Assembly (NCBI GenBank): GCA_028023455.1
Contig: JAQFVV010006453.1
Span: 126,001-190,000, forward strand
From: Epiperipatus broadwayi
Lineage: Eukaryota > Onychophora > Udeonychophora > Euonychophora > Peripatidae
Direction: 5' to 3'
DNA: 64,000 nt
Part shown: in pieces, positions 22,849 to 33,507 of the stretch
Layout of the letters: every line of letters begins with the position of its first letter
How positions within the stretch are numbered: position 1 is the stretch's first letter
Made by a program: the position numbers and the translations under genes
Notes under the pieces: model-generated
Told to the model about the DNA's origin: nothing
The model's database searches: none
The model's input: the letters and a program-made list of their open reading frames with translations, nothing else

Positions 22849-23443
22849 CAATAAAAATTTATTATTATAAGATATAATAAAATATCTATATATACAACAA
22901 AAAACATGAAAAAATAAATTTTCAATAGAAAAGCTTTTTTCGATACATACAATTTGTATCTTTTTCAATATGTCTGCTGACGATTACCGTTAAATACATA
23001 TAGCGACATCTATTCATAATAAAACCAACTAAAACAATATCAACATCATTATTTTACAAATATATACAATACAACATAAAAATTATATATATTCCTTCAT
23101 TGAGTATAGGATATTCAAATATACTCAAAAACATATAAAATATATTAATATTGATATTTTGCCTATCTATCTTTCCATTCATCTAATTTTAGCCAATTAT
23201 TAGTCAAATTAATTGAACCTTTATAAATGTTCATGCAATTACTACCATTATTTTTAATATAACTAGTTTCATATACTTTATGCCTATTAACATTTTTCAA
23301 GTAATTTAGTGCAAATATATTTTTAGTACAATCTATTTTATGACCATATTCCAAATAATGTATAAACAAAGCGGATTTATCATCTCTCCTATTTATTGCT
23401 GCGTTATGTTCTTTAGCTCTTATTTCTAATTGTTTACATGTAT
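22849..23443 (-). repeat. Inverted pseudo-LTR, left arm (3' end of PLE-B)
   Basis: The reverse complement of 24946-25540. It contains the C-terminal two thirds of the GIY-YIG domain, the 3' untranslated region and a hammerhead-like motif at 22925-22975. The outer boundary is set where similarity between the arms stops ('caataaaaa'). Confidence 0.85.
22925..22975 (-). ncRNA. Hammerhead-like ribozyme motif, PLE family B (left arm)
   Basis: The minus-strand equivalent of the motif described at 25416-25465. It has core UUGAAAA, helix II GAUAC/GUAUC, GAA, palindromic AAAAGCUUUU and a cleavage C. It lies downstream of the GIY-YIG frame in the sense orientation of the element, the location reported for PLE hammerheads. 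Confidence 0.5.
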
Positions 23444-23592
23444 GTCCATAGTATACTCTTTTACAAATACCACATATAATTTTATAAACCACTCCTTTCT
23501 TATATTTTAAATTATCCATTATTTTATAGTTACCTATTAATTTATCAAAATCTTTACTATTTGCCCAACCTATATTTATATCTTTTTTATTA
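23163..23592 (-). CDS. PLE-B GIY-YIG endonuclease domain
   Basis: The frame reads GVVYKIICGICKRVYYGHT, which carries the GIY and YIG halves with the CxxC pair inserted between them. RAKEHNAAI follows, then the PLE-specific histidine region IHYLEYGHKIDC. The first ATG gives a 118-residue piece from 23519. The frame is open further upstream and joins the RT part through a frameshift at an A-run near 23600. The domain cleaves target DNA to prime reverse transcription. Its end is shared with the left pseudo-LTR. Confidence 0.82.
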
Positions 23593-23928
23593 TTTACATA
23601 ATTTTTTTAATAATGCATTATATATTTTAGGATGATATGAAATTTTTATCCATTTATTATTAGATTTATTACATCTATTATATTTATTTTTATAAAAAAT
23701 ATTATCTATACATTTACTTTTATAACCATATTTAATATATAAATTTTTAAATTGCTCTTTATGTAATTTAGCTATATTTTCATTCGTATTATATCTATCA
23801 TTTTTAATTTTAAAATTTTTAATTACTGCAAGTTTTTGGGTCCATGCTTGTTGTGAATCGACAGCAATTATTTTCCTCATATTATCTTCTTTTATAAAAT
23901 GTTTTAATACAATTTTTTTTATTATCAT
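23590..23928 (-). CDS. PLE-B region between RT and GIY-YIG
   Basis: This middle part of the PLE-B protein is rich in K, N, I and Y. It starts in a frame that overlaps the end of the RT frame by about 45 bases, and it continues the RT domain after a one-base shift at the T-run (A-run on the sense strand) near 23910-23920. It ends at 23590, where another homopolymer shift leads into the GIY-YIG frame. It matches the position of the PLE RT thumb and linker. Both shifts could be real decay or sequencing length errors in A-runs. Confidence 0.65.
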   Translation of the reverse strand: MIIKKIVLKHFIKEDNMRKIIAVDSQQAWTQKLAVIKNFKIKNDRYNTNENIAKLHKEQFKNLYIKYGYKSKCIDNIFYKNKYNRCNKSNNKWIKISYHPKIYNALLKKLCK

Positions 23929-24910
23929 CTAAACTAAGCTCTATGTCTAAATATTTTATTTTTTGTTTAATTTCCGAAATTGTAAATTTTATATTATATA
24001 TATTTTTATTAAAATCATTATACATATGTTTTATTATTCTTTTATTACCAATTATTAAAGTATCATCTACATAACGAAAATAATGTGTTATATCCTTATT
24101 AATCAATCTATTTTTAACTATATTAATCTCTAACTCATCAATAAATATTGATGAAATCAAACCACTAATAGCACAACCCATCACCCATCCTTTATTTATA
24201 TACCAATATTTATTATTATATTTAAAATATAAATTATTATGTATTAACATTAAACATTCTTCAATTATTTTTACTATTTTCATATCCTTAATTTTTCCAT
24301 ACAATTTCTTTATTAATATTTCAATACTTTTTATTCTTGGGATACTAGGGTACATTTTTTCAATGTCCATTACAAAAATGCTATTACATCTATTTACCTG
24401 TATATTATTTAATTTATCTACTATATCGTCTGTGTTTTTAATACAATATTCACAGTAACCTAATATCTCTGCTAACCATTTATTTAAATAACTACTAAAC
24501 TTTTGTAATATAAAATTACTAAAATTAAATAATAATCTAATTGGATTATTATCTTTATGAGTTTTTATTTTAGCAAAAACATAAGGGTTTTCAAAAGATG
24601 AAGGGTATAAAGGTCTATATTTTTTCATATCAATAACATTATTATCCCTCATTTTTATCAATAATTTTATATATCTACCCTTTATTCGTCCAATAGGATC
24701 CTTATTTAAAACATCATAACCTTCTTTTTTTATTTCACATTGTATTTTATCTATATATTCATTTTTATATATAACTACAAATTTACAACCTTTATCTTCT
24801 TTACATATGATAATATCTTCGTTAATACATATATCTTTTATTTCTTTAGTAATGCGTCTATAACTGTAGGATCTTTTTTGATCATTTATATCATCATTAT
24901 TATTATACAA
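23882..24910 (-). CDS. PLE-B reverse transcriptase
   Basis: A 342-residue frame with the PLE-type RT fingers and palm. The fingers segment is PSSFENPYVFAKIKTHK (103-119) with IRLLFNF. Motif A is VMDIEKMYPSIP (180-191), with catalytic D182. Motif B is GWVMGCAISG (241-250). Motif C is FRYVDDTLII (278-287) with the catalytic DD pair. Motif D/E is IKYLDIEL (318-325). All catalytic aspartates are intact. The RT copies element RNA at the nick made by the GIY-YIG domain. The upstream start is uncertain, since 24910 abuts the inverted arm and some N-terminal sequence may be missing. Confidence 0.88.
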   Translation of the reverse strand: MYNNNDDINDQKRSYSYRRITKEIKDICINEDIIICKEDKGCKFVVIYKNEYIDKIQCEIKKEGYDVLNKDPIGRIKGRYIKLLIKMRDNNVIDMKKYRPLYPSSFENPYVFAKIKTHKDNNPIRLLFNFSNFILQKFSSYLNKWLAEILGYCEYCIKNTDDIVDKLNNIQVNRCNSIFVMDIEKMYPSIPRIKSIEILIKKLYGKIKDMKIVKIIEECLMLIHNNLYFKYNNKYWYINKGWVMGCAISGLISSIFIDELEINIVKNRLINKDITHYFRYVDDTLIIGNKRIIKHMYNDFNKNIYNIKFTISEIKQKIKYLDIELSLDDNKKNCIKTFYKRR

Positions 24911-24945
24911 TTGATTAGCTATTATTATACAACTGATTAGCTGTT
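24897..24945. repeat. Junction short repeat between PLE-B 5' end and inverted arm
   Basis: Two near-identical copies of about 23 bases ('acaattgattagctattatt' and 'acaactgattagctgttata') sit exactly where the RT-coding part meets the right inverted arm. This is probably a trace of template switching or priming during insertion. Confidence 0.55.
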
Positions 24946-25540
24946 ATACATGTAAACAATTAGAAATAAGAGCTAAAGAACATAACGCAGCAATAAATAG
25001 GAGAGATGATAAATCTGCTTTGTTTATACATTATTTGGAATATGGTCATAAAATAGATTGTACTAAAAATATATTTGCACTAAATTACTTGAAAAATGTT
25101 AATAGGCGTAAAGTTTTGAAACTAGTTATATTAAAAATAATGGTAGTAATTGCATGAACATTTATAAAGGTTCAATTAATTTGACTAATAATTGGCTAAA
25201 ATTAGATGAATGGAAAGATAGATAGGCAAAATATCAATATTAATATATTTTATATGTTTTTGAGTATATTTGAATATCCTATACTCAATGAAGGAATATA
25301 TATAATTTTTATGTTGTATTGTATATATTTGTAAAATAATGATGTTGATATTGTTTTAGTTGGTTTTATTATGAATAGATGTCGCTATATATATTTAACG
25401 GTAATCGTCAGCAGACATATTGAAAAAGATACAAATTGTATGTATCGAAAAAAGCTTTTCTATTGAAAATTTATTTTTTCATGTTTTTTGTTGTATATAT
25501 AGATATTTTATTATATCTTATAATAATACATTTTTATTGT
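24946..25540 (+). repeat. Inverted pseudo-LTR, right arm of PLE-B
   Basis: A plus-strand partial copy starting inside the GIY-YIG domain ('acatgtaaacaattagaaat') and running through the 3' end. The open frame is broken at about 25109-25112 by a one-base loss relative to the left arm ('aggcgtaaagttttgaaac' region). Otherwise the arms are close to identical. Confidence 0.85.
25416..25465 (+). ncRNA. Hammerhead-like ribozyme motif, PLE family B (right arm)
   Basis: ACATA leads into core TTGAAAA (25420-25426). GATAC (25428-25432) pairs with GTATC (25442-25446) as helix II. GAA is followed by AAAAGCTTTT (25450-25459), a 10-base palindrome able to form helix III within or between molecules. C25460 is the predicted cleavage nucleotide, and TAT (25461-25463) pairs with ATA before the core. 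U3 and A8 replace the usual C3 and G8, as in PLE-A. Helix I is short. Activity is inferred only. Confidence 0.5.
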
Positions 25541-25628
25541 TTAAAAATAACAACATAAAAGAAGTTTTAATTCTTTTTATATGGATTAGATTACAATATA
25601 TATATATATATATTCAAACAAATATTTT

Positions 25629-25787
25629 TAACACAGTATTCAAAATTAAATAATATATTCTTTACCAGAAGTACTTTCAATTGCTTTTTTTGTACGTTTG
25701 TATTAACAGTTGATAAAGATTATCAGTGAAACAATTGAAAGTACTTCTGGTAAAGAATATATTATTTAATTTTGAATACTGTGTTAA
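25629..25787. mobile_element. Foldback element with ~52-base arms next to PLE-B
   Basis: The left arm ('taacacagtattcaaaatta' onward) and right arm (complement, ending 'tactgtgtta') match through 'cagaagtactttcaattg'. The loop is about 50 bases. It lies about 90 bases from the right end of PLE-B. The arms are almost identical, so it is probably recent. Confidence 0.72.
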
Positions 25788-25857
25788 ATATATTTATTTG
25801 AATTATTATTATATGATTTAAAAATACAGACATTTAATGGTTGTAGTTATATATATA

Positions 25858-27642
25858 TTATAACGATCGAAATGCTAGTGAAGATCGAATCTAACCGCAA
25901 ACTACGATATCTGCTCTACAAGGCACCATCTAGGCATTTAAACCTAGAAAAATTTATAGAGTAGGCAGATACGCGCTGTTAAGATTCCACTTTATTTAAA
26001 TATTCCGATCGTTAGCCCAAGTCACTAGCTCAGTGGAGATGCAGAGATAAAAATCTATATCTTAATTTATATCTTAAATATCAATAAATAAAAGCCACTG
26101 CCAGAAATTAACACATAAAAATATTTATTTATGCACATATAAAATAACATTTAAATTTTGAGGAATAAGTTTAACATTTTAGATTTTTATATTAACTTTT
26201 AATTTTACATTTAACTAAGTTTCAATGAGTTTAATATTTTATTTAGATAGTCAAGTATGAATGGACTACATAGATCTGCATTTGAAAAGAAAATATTCTT
26301 CCCTGATTTAACCTTAGGCAACAAATTTCGCAATCAACTGGCACCAATCCATCTGATACATTCATGTATTCAATGTAGCATGATACGACAACACAAAATA
26401 CTATACTGTCAGGAATGGACATCTGAACAGTAAGTAGAATTAGAGAAGACATTGACTCTCCACCAACAGGAATGTTACATCTGTTGGCAAGTAGAACAAT
26501 AAACAAAAAACTCCATAGGAATGGACTGTGGTCTTCTGCCGACTTACAAACCCATCCATAGGCAAACAGAAGATGTGTGGCATATATATGCAATCCTGCC
26601 CAAAGCGGATCTCATACTACATCTGCTAATTACACAAATATATCCAATCCATTGAGCCAATTCAACTACGAAACGAATAACCTAAGATTACCCTCCCTTA
26701 ATATAACTTTACAAAACTATATAGCCATTCACGCCCGACTTAAATTTAACATTTAGATACATTCGCACAAATGCATTTAAATAATCTTTACAATAAGAAA
26801 AAAAAATGGAAATGATGTTTATCAATTGAAAAACATATAAAATTAAACATTATTAATTTGATTTAAAAAACTTACAAAAGTCAGATAAGAGTCCGTTTTA
26901 ACATTTAAGTTGGCTTGTTTATCAATTTGTAAAACTTGACGAAAGTTCTTAATTGATTTTAATAATTGTTCATTTCATATAGCTTATGGTAGAAGAGTCC
27001 AGGTTCCTGTTTTTAATTCCCGTGATGCCTCCATTGGAAGATAATGTTCTGGAGATGGTAATAGCTGGTTCAAGGTATCACAGTCTTTTCCTTTTTCTTT
27101 TTTAAATAGAGAGTGTGGTATGTGCGTCCTACCACAACTCTCAAACACACAATGCTGGAACTGTCCGAAAAAACTGTATTTCCCTTTTTATACTATCCAC
27201 ACGGATTCAATCAACAAAACGTCACTAATCCATCACTTTCATTAGGGTCTGAGCCAAGGCTTAGTGATTCCATTGGTCAAGCTAATTTCTCTTTTCTTCT
27301 TATCTATCTTTCATCAGATCATTTTAATTATACAAGAGCCCAAGGCTAGCTTGCTTTTCAAACAATTTATAAACAATCATTTCCATTTACAGATTACAAG
27401 AATTACTTAATACCTGTTTTTATTTTTAAATCTTGTACTTTTTTTTTTTTTTTATAAAAAAGTACGTTCAAATACTTATTTATTTGTTTTTTTTTTAAAA
27501 AAATATTTTTAAAGTTTGGCATCTGTGCGAATGTATATACGTTTAACAAACATTTTAATTTTAGCGTTTAGTTTTTTACTTTTATTTGTGAACTTTTAAG
27601 TTTTTATTTTAAATTAATGTAACGACATATTTATATATTGTT
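25858..27642. mobile_element. ~1.8-kb DNA element, parent of the copy at 41.9 kb
   Basis: The ends ('ttataacgatcg' at the left, a right end whose complement reads 'ttgtaacgatat') form a short imperfect terminal repeat. The element lies inside (TA)n tracts. The left 240 bases and right 115 bases match the two halves of the copy at 41937-42298. About 1.4 kb between them is unique. A sub-terminal inverted pair (AACGATCG/CGATCGTT at 25863 and 26007) lies within the left end. No transposase was recognised, so the superfamily is undetermined. An open frame at 26243-26593 (minus) shows no known motif. Confidence 0.65.
26754..27537. repeat. 18-base inverted pair inside the 1.8-kb element
   Basis: 'atacattcgcacaaatgc' near 26755 and the complement of 'gcatctgtgcgaatgtat' near 27520 bound about 780 bases of the unique interior. 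This may be a nested insertion or part of a complex terminus. Confidence 0.4.
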
Positions 27643-27664
27643 ACAATATATATATATATATTGT

Positions 27665-30050
27665 ACAAAGATTCTACTACTAAAGATGATAAAATGATGA
27701 TAATTTATGTAAACTGATTTTTTATATATTTATATACAGATAGATAATGCTTCTGATATACAAATGCATTTAATATGTACTTTGTTAGCACGCATAGAGA
27801 ATAATAAATTGCATTTGATGATGATGATCACACTTTCTATTCCTTATATAAATGTTTATTTATATAAATCACACTTATATTTCTTGATCACCATACTCAA
27901 AATCATATTTCAGAGGATCACATTTACTATTTATTCAGAGTTTTAATAGAATATATAGGTTTTGAACTTAACTACCTGTATTTAAAGTGCCACTTTCTCT
28001 TAAAAAAACTCCTATATGAATATTTCTCCTTCTGGCATTATCATAACAATCCACTTTTCTGAGCTGAGAAGGCGAGCACTTAACAAATGGAGAATCAGTC
28101 GGTGTGCATTGGAGATGAAATTACTAAGAGAATAAACCACAACTATCAAATAAGTTAAATAAAAATATTAACAATTTATTTAGAAACTCATTTGGTTTTC
28201 ACAAAAAAAAACATAATAAATTTAATAAATATTATATATATAAAAAATAATAATTATGGATTAATTAAAAATGTACGCACACGTCTATAACTTACAATAA
28301 AATAATTCATTAATAAAATGATATACATTCAAAAAACAATAAAAATTATTAAAAACAATTAAAATGCCAATTTTTAACATTTAAAAATTAGGTTGCTACT
28401 TTAATAAGCCCTTCTACACATATTCTTATTGCTGATTGCTTCAAAAGAATTTGTAAGTTACCCCAGTGGACTACTTCTGATTTTAATTCTTACAATGTCA
28501 CTGTTGGGTAATTTAGGATAAATTTTCCAAGGTGCTTAAACAACAGTTCAGTAGACAAAAGGTTACATTTCACTAGGTCTAGTTTTTCTGATTTTCTTTT
28601 TAGCAGCTTTCTGAAATTGGAAAGATTACATTAAGTATTCTGATTAGTATATTACTCTTAAAAATTCTCATTTTCATTAAAAATTTTAAATAAATAGTTA
28701 ATATGTTGCATTACTTGTTATAATTATGTATTGATCTAATTTATAAATTCAAGATTTAATAAGAAATTAAAGGAATATTATATAATTATTATTTAGCTAG
28801 AATGGATCAAGATTACAAAAATTATATTTCTAACTATGGATTCAGTAAATGGTAATGTGTCAGACTACAGTTTTTGAAATCATTAGATCAATTCCATTGC
28901 TAACTTTCAGTGCTTAAACTTCTTATGAACCCTCAAATAATAACACCATTTATTTATTGATTGATTTTATTTGTAGATATGTAGATATTGTTAATTTATA
29001 TTGTATCATGCCAATATATAAAAAATAGATTTATTGGGTCAAAGTCATAAGTAAATGTTATTAATTTTATAATATATTTGCATCATTGGACCATGAATTC
29101 ACTTATTACACTGGTGTTTGGAACTACTTAAATATATTGAATAAAACTCTATACCTTTCTCTTTTTGTTTATTAAAACTTTTTTCATTCACTCTTTAGTG
29201 ATAACTGATTGTGAAGTAGCTATTTTTCCAATGGATGTTGTTTTTATTTTGATATTTATTACTATAATTGTACATATGATTCTTTATGATATCAAAACTT
29301 CTGGGGAAAATAGTTATAAAAAATGTAGATGATAACTGTCAAAATTATTTATTATAAATTTTTCTTTTTATAGAAAAACAAAATTGAAAAGAGAAACAGA
29401 AATAGTATCTTAGTCTGTTTTTAACTTGTGGTTTATTAAATAATAATATTTTTTTAAATATTAAAAGACATACAATATATAGACAGTATTATACCTGAGA
29501 TATGAGATCAGTGGCTTACTGTTATTAAGAATTCTTCTAAGTCATCAAACCTATTATGATCTGATGATTTATGGTATGGTTATGTGTTTAACAAAAACAA
29601 AATAAGCTGAATTTAATCTAATAAAAGTTACAACATCATTACAAATTAACATTAGGTATATCTTTGACTGCCATCTATGTTAGCATTTATTTTACAAATA
29701 AAATTTAAATTCATTGCTAATTAATGATTTTTTGCCCATTTATATTTTAGTGTTAATCACATTATTAAAGGAATGTAAATTGTTTCAAAAATAAGAATGT
29801 ATGATCATAAAATATTGAATAGAAAATTATGATAGGCCTGTGTTGTAAAAAAAGTTGTTAATTAAACATGAATTTAAATTTTATGTACTACTAAAAATGG
29901 TGGTCTTATCATAAGCTAACCATATTGAATATTTATTTATACATTTTAATATTGCTATATTAAATTTTATATTTTAAATGCACATTTTGTTTTATTATGT
30001 ATGTGTATATATACACATTAAAAGCATAAAGCTAAACTAGTCAATAAATA
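27665..30050. other. No gene seen
   Basis: AT-rich sequence without long frames or recognised repeats. Confidence 0.5.
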
Positions 30051-30054
30051 ATCA

Positions 30055-30290
30055 AAATTACCCCAAATTTACAACTCAACCAGACTAACCCCAAAAAAAT
30101 AAACTTTAAAACACAACCAATGGTTTAATTTCTTAAGTGTAAACTTAAGAAGTCTTATTATAGCAATAAAACCATTGGTTGTGTTTTAGAGTTTACTCAC
30201 ACATGAGAAATCTGATTGTAGGAGTGAAATCATTGGTTGCGTTTTAGAGTTTATTTTTTGGCTCGTCTGGTTGAGTTGTGAATTTGGTTT

Positions 30291-30292
<2 letters not shown>
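30055..30292. mobile_element. Foldback element with an internal arm duplication
   Basis: The outer arms pair 'aatttacaactcaaccagac' with its complement. The inner part pairs 'aacacaaccaatggttt' with 'aaaccattggttgtgtt'. The right arm carries the inner block twice (about 30170-30195 and 30228-30253), separated by about 30 bases. The loop contains a small 'cttaagtgtaaacttaag' hairpin. It is flanked on the right by a long (TA)n microsatellite. Confidence 0.72.

Positions 30293-30295
<3 letters not shown>

Positions 30296-30372
<77 letters not shown>
30296..30372. repeat. (TA)n microsatellite
   Basis: About 75 bases of TA dinucleotides interrupted by 'cacacaat'. It lies directly at the end of the foldback element. 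Confidence 0.9.
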
Positions 30373-30375
<3 letters not shown>

Positions 30376-31007
30376 CTTAAAAATTGGTTTGCTCTATATC
30401 TTTATTGCATAGTTTGAGTTTGACATAAATATATAGTGGCAGTCAAAAAAATTAGTTTTTTTAAAAAAAACAACAACTTTTATTTAGTTAGAATTATGTA
30501 CCTTGGTTTTGATTCTAACCAAGGCCCTGTAAAGAAATTGATAAGCAGATTATAGTTTTTTTAAAAACAATTGTTAGCTTAGTCAAAATAGATTAATCTC
30601 TATATATAAAATTTTTAATCAAATAACTATAAACACTCATTATTCATCTGAAAGTATATATATATTGTAAGGATACATTTAAACCAATCACACAATCATT
30701 GTTCCACCAATAGTCAAAAGCATATTATCAATTATGTATTAATAATTTTGTGTAAAATTGTCCATTAGAATTATATCCTTGACAATACTAACATATTTGT
30801 ATACTGAAGCAATGGATCTGTAGACCATATCCATGCTTCACATTTTTCTAGATTTCTAGACTAAGATCAAACCAGATCCACGCATGTTACAATGTTTATA
30901 AAACTTTCCATCTTCCATTTTATGTACATTTAAATTTTAGTCCACCAAATGATTAAAATATCAATTTTTTATTTAAAATGTTTTTATTATAAATATTGGA
31001 AGGTCCC

Positions 31008-31009
31008 AG

Positions 31010-31044
<35 letters not shown>

Positions 31045-31055
31045 CAAATACATAC

Positions 31056-31096
<41 letters not shown>

Positions 31097-31110
31097 TACA
31101 TACATATATA
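31008..31110. repeat. Duplicated compound (TA)n(TG)n microsatellite
   Basis: The unit (TA)n(TG)n followed by 'caaatacatacatata' occurs twice in tandem. This suggests unequal exchange on top of dinucleotide slippage. The open frame spanning it is not a gene. Confidence 0.85.
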
Positions 31111-31130
31111 ATTGCAGACTGAAACTTTTA

Positions 31131-31190
31131 TATTACACGCATATTCTCGAGGTTACAGCCTCAGTAATAAATTTATAATTACAACTTTAA
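31131..31190 (-). repeat. Single-arm copy of family X
   Basis: The complement reads 'aaagttgtaattataaat', then 'ctgtaacctcgagaatatgc', matching 52353-52440 and one arm of the palindrome at 12060-12211. Confidence 0.65.
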
Positions 31191-31194
31191 AAAT

Positions 31195-33410
31195 CAATAA
31201 ATAAATTTTAATATGCTATTTTTTTAAGAATTTTATTCTGGAGATTTGCTTTCATGATAAACCCTACCAACATTACATGGCATCAAAAAAAAAAAAAATC
31301 CATTAACAAAATGGTGATGGATTTTCTAATTAAAGTAAAATTAAAATGGAAAAGATATTTGAAATACAAATTCTTCAAATCTACATTTAATTAAAATTAG
31401 ATATGAAACAATTAAATCATTGAGTTTATGGGGAGAGTGGATCTCAGGAAAACAATGCAAATATACTTTAGGTTGATAATTGTGGTCACCGGAATTTCAA
31501 CATAGCCACTTAGCATGGAGCATACAAAAAAGGAAATTTCCCAAAAATAGTCAAAAAAGAGTATAAATATCCCAGAAGAACAATAGAGGTTAGCCAGTCA
31601 TAGTTTTTGTCAGCGATTTCTGATGAACCCATGCCAGTTAAATTTTCAATAAATGTTTAAAAGCATGGTAGCAGAGTAGATGGCTTTTGTAGCCTGCCCA
31701 TCTTCCTGCTGTCCCAAAGATGATCATCAAATACCTTATGCTGGAAAACTTTGTCAAAATAGGTACTCATGAACTGCTGAACTCTCAGTTTAAAATACAT
31801 AGCTAGTTATGCCTGTGTGAAAATTCATATTTCATCATGGGATCCAAACTTCCTCAAGGACTCAGAATAAATTAGGTAATATGTTCCAATTTTTTATTTC
31901 TAACCACCTAATTTATTCTTTAAAAACTCCAGTGACCTGATAATGTAAATTTTGCTACTTTCAATGTCTTCTAAAATGAAATCCCCATAATGTAATATAA
32001 ATGTTTAACTAATATTCTGTAAATTATATTTGCTATCACTTTAAATCTAATGTCTTTGTTCTCATTTTATTTGTCTTAAAGTTATGCCTCATAATGCTAA
32101 ACTTTCTTCTAATGTGGTTTAGAAATATTATTATTTACTTAAATGAAATGAATATATGCCAGTTTGTTCCATCTTGACAAAAACTTTATCTAAATAAATA
32201 TTTGCTGCCTATTTCCTGACCAACATTTGTCGGTAAATGAAAATGAATAATTCTCTAACTCTGAAAGATTAATACTTGAAGCAACCTTTGTTTTATCGAG
32301 ATGAAACCATTTTATATTATTATATGTTTTTTTTATATTTATGCATACACTGTTTAGTTGTGGGGAGATGCCAGATTCAAGCGTGAGATTTTATTTAATT
32401 ATATTATTTCATTTTTAAAGAGTGAAAGGGAGAAGGGTTTAGAAAATTATATTCATGCTAAATAATAAGAGAGTAATAGAATGTTAATTGAAATATTAGT
32501 GGGATTTTGTGTTGAAGGGAGAGACGTGTCACTTATAAAAGGATATTCATAATAATAATTAATGCTTATTTTATTCTTGTTGGTCTGATCTTGGTCAATC
32601 CATATAACCTTTGTGTAACCTTTATAACTCAGCACAATTATATAGTTAAATTCTAAACTATATTCTCCAGTACTCGTATTTTGCTTTGCCGTCATTTTGC
32701 TTGATTACTTGTCTTTTGTTCTTTGTGATCGCTAGATCAGAATTAGACCATGTGATAATTTCACTGGCCATGAATTTGCTTATCAGAATATAAAAGACAA
32801 ATTGAGAAGAACTGGGGCAAGCTGAGCTTATCTAGCCTTACTTTCACCTGAAATATTTTAGGTTTGTTAATGGCGCAGACCATTCTTTCTTTATTTCTTG
32901 GCATCACTGGAATGGGGCAGGTGAATTGAGTCTGTGTCAAATGCTGGGTTTATCCACTTCCTTTTGTTCTGAGCACATCATGGTGGATTGACTACAATCT
33001 GATTAATTTATATGTTTTAAAATCTTAAAACATTTATTTGCGAATATCGCGATCCGTTTATATTTTAAATGTGTCACTCTCTTCAAAAACGATTCCTAAA
33101 ATATGATCTTAATTATTTCTCTCTTAAAAATAATTTCACTTATAATAAAGTTATGCTTAAAATAGGGTATTTAAAATATTTGTTTTGTATATCTCATACT
33201 TGAGTAAGTGTCTTCCCTAAAACTCTAATCGTTTACATTGTTAGATTGGCATATAATTTATACGCTCCCTTACTTGAGGCATAATTAATGACAGAATAGA
33301 AATTTATGTTAACTAACTTATGAAATAAAAACAGAGAGATATTAGATAAATTATATCAATGTTTTATATATATATATATATATGTTATACTTAATGTTTT
33401 CACGGTTATA
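31195..33410. other. No gene recognised
   Basis: Between about 31430 and 31860 the composition is less AT-rich. The minus strand there has a readable stretch (DDHLWDSRKMGRLQKP) interrupted by a stop. I cannot assign it. The rest is AT-rich with a (TA)n run at about 33365-33384. Confidence 0.4.
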
Positions 33411-33465
33411 TGATGTAGATAAATTATAAGTTTTTGGGATGTACCGTGTCTTATTTTCCATTGAG

Positions 33466-33507
33466 CACCGATATTTCGATGGAATAGCAACCGCCATTTT
33501 CAAGGTT
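33466..33507 (-). ncRNA. Hammerhead-like motif, PLE-A pair 2 (left arm)
   Basis: Minus-strand core UUGAAAA, a GGCGG helix II 5' strand with a weakened partner (CCAUC), GAA, AUAU and C. One helix II position differs from the right arm, so this copy has begun to decay. Confidence 0.5.

Larger units (their letters stand above)
22849..25540 (-). mobile_element. Penelope-like element family B with inverted pseudo-LTRs
   Basis: A minus-strand Penelope-like element whose RT and GIY-YIG regions are contiguous. The left arm (22849-23443) carries the end of the GIY-YIG domain plus the 3' terminus. The right arm (24946-25540) is its reverse complement, about 595 bases, with very few differences. This puts a partial inverted copy upstream of the RT. 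Inverted pseudo-LTRs are a known PLE arrangement. Close arm identity and only two apparent frameshifts, both at A-runs, suggest a young insertion. Confidence 0.87.

Noticed and set aside
26010-26070. 'actagctcagtggagatgca' inside the 1.8-kb element resembles a tRNA A box
   Set aside because: No B box lies at the right distance, and the element behaves as a DNA transposon deletion series. Probably coincidence.
26243-26593. 116-codon minus-strand frame as a transposase remnant
   Set aside because: It has no DDE, zinc-finger or other transposase motif. It lies in the unique interior of the 1.8-kb element, but its role cannot be supported.
31008-31178. Open frame of 60 codons over TG/TA repeats
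   Set aside because: It is a translated microsatellite (alternating VCVCVC and YIYI) with no gene-like composition.
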